A stretch of 64,000 bases of DNA, taken from Barnesiella sp. An55 (lineage in GTDB: Bacteria; Bacteroidota; Bacteroidia; Bacteroidales; Barnesiellaceae). Made by a program: the position numbers and the translations under genes. How positions within the stretch are numbered: position 1 is the stretch's first letter; every line of letters begins with the position of its first letter. Shown piece by piece: positions 61,750 through 64,000 of the stretch. The stretch is taken from assembly GCF_002161555.1 (NCBI RefSeq), contig NZ_NFHZ01000011.1:62001-126000 (forward strand). The letters are read 5' to 3'. The notes below the pieces were generated by a model that saw nothing but the letters and a program-made list of their open reading frames with translations, was not told the DNA's origin and made no database searches.

Positions 61750-62178
61750 TTATTCGGGAATAAACGGACATTGGTATTGGGCGATGGTGTGTGTCTCGGT
61801 CTTTTCCACGATATATACCCGCGAATACCGCTGGAGGTCTTTGTTGTGAACCACATATCCATAACCCTCCTTAACCGGTAGCTCGTCGGCCCAGCCCCCT
61901 TCGGGGATGTAGGTGATATCATAGATGCTGCTCACGGGTCCTACCTCGGCTACTACATCGTCTGAGAATATGCCCAGTCGCATGAACTTGGGGTGGAATA
62001 TGAAAGATCCGTCTATCGAAGCTCCATAGGTCGAATCGAGCGTAATAATGTCGCTGTCCCCGTTGGCTTCGTCGTCTTTACTGCAAGAGGTTATTATCCC
62101 GGCAACACCTATATACAGCATTGCACACACAAATGTGAGAAAGAGATATCGTTTATCTCTCCAGTTTTTGCTTTTCAT
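61750..62178 (-). CDS. Small lipoprotein of unknown function
   Basis: 142 residues. Basic start (MKSKNWRDKR), hydrophobic stretch and lipobox ITSC near residue 32, followed by SKDDE, a surface-export-like acidic signal. The mature part of about 110 residues has a beta-rich look (GASIDGSFIFHPKFMRLGIFSDDVV, EGYGYVVHNKDLQRYSRVYIVEK). I do not recognise the family. It lies 57 bases after the outer-membrane protein gene on the same strand and may be co-transcribed with it. It shares the terminator at 61691. Confidence 0.8.
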   Translation of the reverse strand: MKSKNWRDKRYLFLTFVCAMLYIGVAGIITSCSKDDEANGDSDIITLDSTYGASIDGSFIFHPKFMRLGIFSDDVVAEVGPVSSIYDITYIPEGGWADELPVKEGYGYVVHNKDLQRYSRVYIVEKTETHTIAQYQCPFIPE

Positions 62179-62235
62179 GGTTCTATTCGTTTTTAGGATT
62201 TCTGTTTTAGTTAAAGATTCGGTTATGTACTTGTT

Positions 62236-63141
62236 TTAGTGGCTGTCGGCAAATAGCTTTACGGCTATACCCAAAGTTACGTCCCAAACAAACTTACCGG
62301 CGAAACGGTCTTGGGTTTGCATCTCGAAGATGTCTTTTATCCGACCTACACCTATACCGGCTCCTCCAATGAGGCCGAAACGGGTTGTATCGCCAAAGAA
62401 GTAGCTGTACGACAAGTCCAAACTTAGGGCATATCCCGGGCATACGGGTGTCTCGGAGAAGGTGATGCCCATGTCGAATTCATGTTCACTGTCGTAGCCC
62501 CAACTGCCATAATAGCCAAGGCCACAATGCCACGAGAGTTTTTCGTGATTCTCACCTTTGAAGATCCAGTCTTTGCCTACACCCCCATAGAGAATAAAGC
62601 CGCCGGCACCACCCAAGCAGGCTTTTAATCGAGCAAACTCGCCGAATAGATGCGAGGCTCCTAAGTTGAGCGTGAGGTTGGGGTATCCGGCTGCCGGCCA
62701 GTATGCCATGGACGAAGCAAAACGCCCCATGCTGCTGCCCACATGGGTGATAGTGTTTTCGATGACTCGTTGGGACGATTCTTGCGTATTGCTTGAATAT
62801 GAACTGCTGCCGGAACGGCTGCTTTCATATAGGGTCTTGAGAACATAGGTGCGCACGGTAGCCTGACCGCTGGCAGTAGATGTCGATCCCGAGGGATTGA
62901 CAATTTGGTTTCCTTGGCAATCATAGGCTTCGAACCAACTGATGTTGCCATGGATAGTAATGCTGGAGCGGAAGGTATAATCTCCTTTCGAGGTCTTCAG
63001 CGTGACGGGTTCACAGATGTCGCCGCCTACTTGAAAGATATTGACAACCTCTTGTGCCGACAGCGTGAGCGGCGATAACAGTAAGCATAGCAGGCATATT
63101 GCGCCTACGTTGCATAGATAAGATTTTAAGGCTTTTAGCAT
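62236..63141 (-). CDS. Putative outer-membrane protein of unknown function
   Basis: 301 residues. Signal peptide to about 30 (ending LSAQ). The first part (about 31-140) is a beta domain with a Ser-rich stretch (YESSRSGSSSYSSNTQESSQ). From about 150 alternating strands with glycine and aromatic residues (YPNLTLNLGASHLFGEF, GGFILYGGVGKDWIF, WHCGLGYYGSWGY, YALSLDLSYSYFFG, RFGLIGGAGIGVG) and the end FVWDVTLGIAVKLF indicate an eight- to ten-stranded outer-membrane barrel. I cannot assign a family. Upstream of the lipoprotein gene on the same strand; possibly a surface pair. Confidence 0.78.
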   Translation of the reverse strand: MLKALKSYLCNVGAICLLCLLLSPLTLSAQEVVNIFQVGGDICEPVTLKTSKGDYTFRSSITIHGNISWFEAYDCQGNQIVNPSGSTSTASGQATVRTYVLKTLYESSRSGSSSYSSNTQESSQRVIENTITHVGSSMGRFASSMAYWPAAGYPNLTLNLGASHLFGEFARLKACLGGAGGFILYGGVGKDWIFKGENHEKLSWHCGLGYYGSWGYDSEHEFDMGITFSETPVCPGYALSLDLSYSYFFGDTTRFGLIGGAGIGVGRIKDIFEMQTQDRFAGKFVWDVTLGIAVKLFADSH

Positions 63142-63247
63142 TTTGTATTAATCCTTGATTGTACAAATAACGTAAAAAAGAATTAAAAAAACGGTAGAAA
63201 TGTGTATCAAAAAGGATACGTTTTTGTGTGGTAATTGATACGGTCGC

Positions 63248-63454
63248 TTACTTTTGTAGCTCATTGGAGTATAGTTGGAAAAAGTCAAACTCGAGAGCCC
63301 GGGAAATTTGTAATAACAATCGGGTATCGATACTCTCTTTCTCGAAGACTCTGTAAAGATTGGATCGTTCGCATGAGAGAAGGCGGGCCAAGTGTGCAAC
63401 CGACATGCCTCTTTCCTTTAGTTTGGCTTTGATGAGTTGACCGATAGGTTCCAT
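63248..63454 (-). CDS. Small XRE-family helix-turn-helix regulator
   Basis: 68 residues from the ATG at 63454 (MEPIGQLIKAKLKERGMSVAHLARLLSCERSNLYRVFEKESIDTRLLLQISRALEFDFF...). The frame is open further upstream to 63619, but that part has no similarity to the family. The helix-turn-helix (about 18-50) is a Cro/C1 type with RSNLYRVFEKESIDTRLLLQIS. The short length and stand-alone position make it a DNA-binding regulator whose target is unknown; the neighbouring outer-membrane and lipoprotein genes (starting 106 bases away on the same strand) are candidates. Confidence 0.82.
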   Translation of the reverse strand: MEPIGQLIKAKLKERGMSVAHLARLLSCERSNLYRVFEKESIDTRLLLQISRALEFDFFQLYSNELQK

Positions 63455-63606
63455 AATTTTGTTGTTCCCCCTCTTGTGTACAGAATTTATGGTGCTTCTC
63501 TGTTTGTCGTTGATAACTACAAAGATATCTCTTTTTTTAGTATTCGCAAACTTTTTAACAGATTGCTTGAGTGGGGGACTCTCGATGAAAAAAGTACACC
63601 GATTTG

Positions 63607-63637
63607 TTGCGTAGTACAAAATAATCGTTTATCTTTG
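63607..63637 (+). promoter_or_regulatory. Promoter of the tRNA gene
   Basis: TTGC (63607-63610), a 19-base spacer and TATCTTTG (63630-63637), about 41 bases before the mature tRNA. Confidence 0.6.
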
Positions 63638-63678
63638 CACCGCATTTGACAAGTGGTCGATGCAAAAATAGACATGAT

Positions 63679-63752
63679 GGCGAGATAGCTCAGTTGGTTA
63701 GAGCGCATGATTCATAATCATGAGGTCCCGGGATCATACCCCGGTCTCGCTA
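63679..63752 (+). tRNA. tRNA-Met (CAU)
   Basis: A 74-base cloverleaf: acceptor GGCGAGA with TCTCGCT, D-arm GCTC/GAGC, anticodon stem CATGA/TCATG around TTCATAA (anticodon CAT), T-stem CCGGG/CCCGG. CCA is not encoded. Initiator features (three G-C pairs at the foot of the anticodon stem) are missing, so it is elongator Met, with tRNA-Ile2 (lysidine CAU) as a lesser option. The T-loop reads ATCATAC instead of the usual TTC.A.., with A at position 54. First pair of the acceptor is G-U. Confidence 0.92.
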
Positions 63753-63767
63753 CGAAAGCATTGAGGG

Positions 63768-63797
63768 AGCCTCACCATAGAGTGAGGCTTTTTTATT
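63768..63797 (+). terminator. Terminator of the tRNA transcript
   Basis: AGCCTCAC (63768-63775 region) pairs with GTGAGGCT (63782-63789), followed by TTTTTTATTT. Confidence 0.85.
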
Positions 63798-63912
63798 TCC
63801 GATGTATTACGTTTCACTGCTGTCCGGAGAAATTTTACCATAAAGTAGGTTGCTCGACAGAACCCGCCTCCGGAACACAAACGGGAGTTGTCGGCTGATT
63901 ATAAATTTCAGG

Positions 63913-63975
63913 CCTAGTCGACAAAATTCAGGATGAAACCAGTTGAAAAACTTCCTAGTCGACAAAATTCAGGAT
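63913..63975. repeat. Pair of 22-base direct repeats at the right edge
   Basis: CCTAGTCGACAAAATTCAGGAT is identical at 63913-63934 and 63954-63975, start to start 41 bases, containing the palindrome GTCGAC. It lies about 160 bases past the tRNA gene. It may be recombinase arm sites, the end of an insertion element, or the start of a longer array cut by the window. No gene is seen in 63798-64000. Confidence 0.6.
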
Positions 63976-64000
63976 AATCCTCAATAATGTCTTGATATAT

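Noticed and set aside
63679-63752. Initiator tRNA-fMet
   Set aside because: The three G-C pairs at the base of the anticodon stem and the unpaired first acceptor position of initiators are missing.
63913-63975. CRISPR array start
   Set aside because: The 22-base repeat with a 19-base spacer is shorter than known arrays, only two copies are visible and no cas gene is in the window.

Overview
The window is a chromosomal segment of a GC-moderate (roughly 52-55 % in genes, judged by eye) member of the Bacteroidales. Evidence: promoters of the Bacteroidetes type (TTTG, about 20 bases, TAnnTTTG) recur before many genes. The lipoproteins carry acidic residues just after the lipobox cysteine. The gene content (BACON domain, Mfa/FimA-type fimbrillins, BtuB-BtuG pair, DUF4492-cydA-cydB, DUF4465, DUF3575, BspA-like leucine-rich repeats, type IX-like C-terminal sorting domains) is typical of this order. 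A gut species related to Barnesiella or Parabacteroides is plausible, but the species cannot be fixed from the sequence alone.

Layout. 1-1678: 3'-truncated BspA-like leucine-rich-repeat surface protein (minus strand). 1992-3940: obgE and overlapping pgeF behind a duplicated promoter. 4126-5865: secreted BACON-nuclease lipoprotein. 6040-11699: AraC regulator divergent from a compact L-rhamnose operon (kinase, isomerase, permease, aldolase). 12172-31012: fimbrial operon of DUF3575 protein, DUF3868/OmpA-like protein, major fimbrillin, Mfa2-like anchor and a further pilin-like lipoprotein, ending in one gene for an approximately 4350-residue beta-helix surface protein with eight modules. 31371-33406: housekeeping enzymes (YjjG-type phosphatase, sugar acetyltransferase, YigZ). 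33467-36447: cytochrome bd oxidase with DUF4492. 36640-49933: vitamin B12 region with two cobalamin riboswitches. The first precedes btuB, a BtuG-like propeller and a third surface lipoprotein. The second precedes two large surface proteins sharing an N-terminal domain I cannot name, then two tandem DUF4465 genes, the second broken by an amber stop. 50296-57245: Zn metallopeptidase, then a second DUF3575/OmpA-like pair followed by a protein built of six outer-membrane-barrel-like modules. 57518-61635: hisS and a Ca2+ P-type ATPase. 61750-63454: small lipoprotein, OM protein and XRE regulator. 63679-63752: tRNA-Met(CAU), followed by a pair of 22-base direct repeats at the edge.

Functional themes: rhamnose catabolism under a local AraC activator; two cell-surface assembly systems (a fimbria with a giant co-encoded adhesin, and a DUF3575/OmpA/six-barrel system); and a B12-repressed surface capture system that appears larger than the known BtuB-BtuG core. 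The best candidates for undescribed biology are the shared N-terminal domain of the two riboswitch-2 proteins, the six-barrel protein with its DUF3575 and OmpA partners, and the giant beta-helix protein at the end of the pilus operon.
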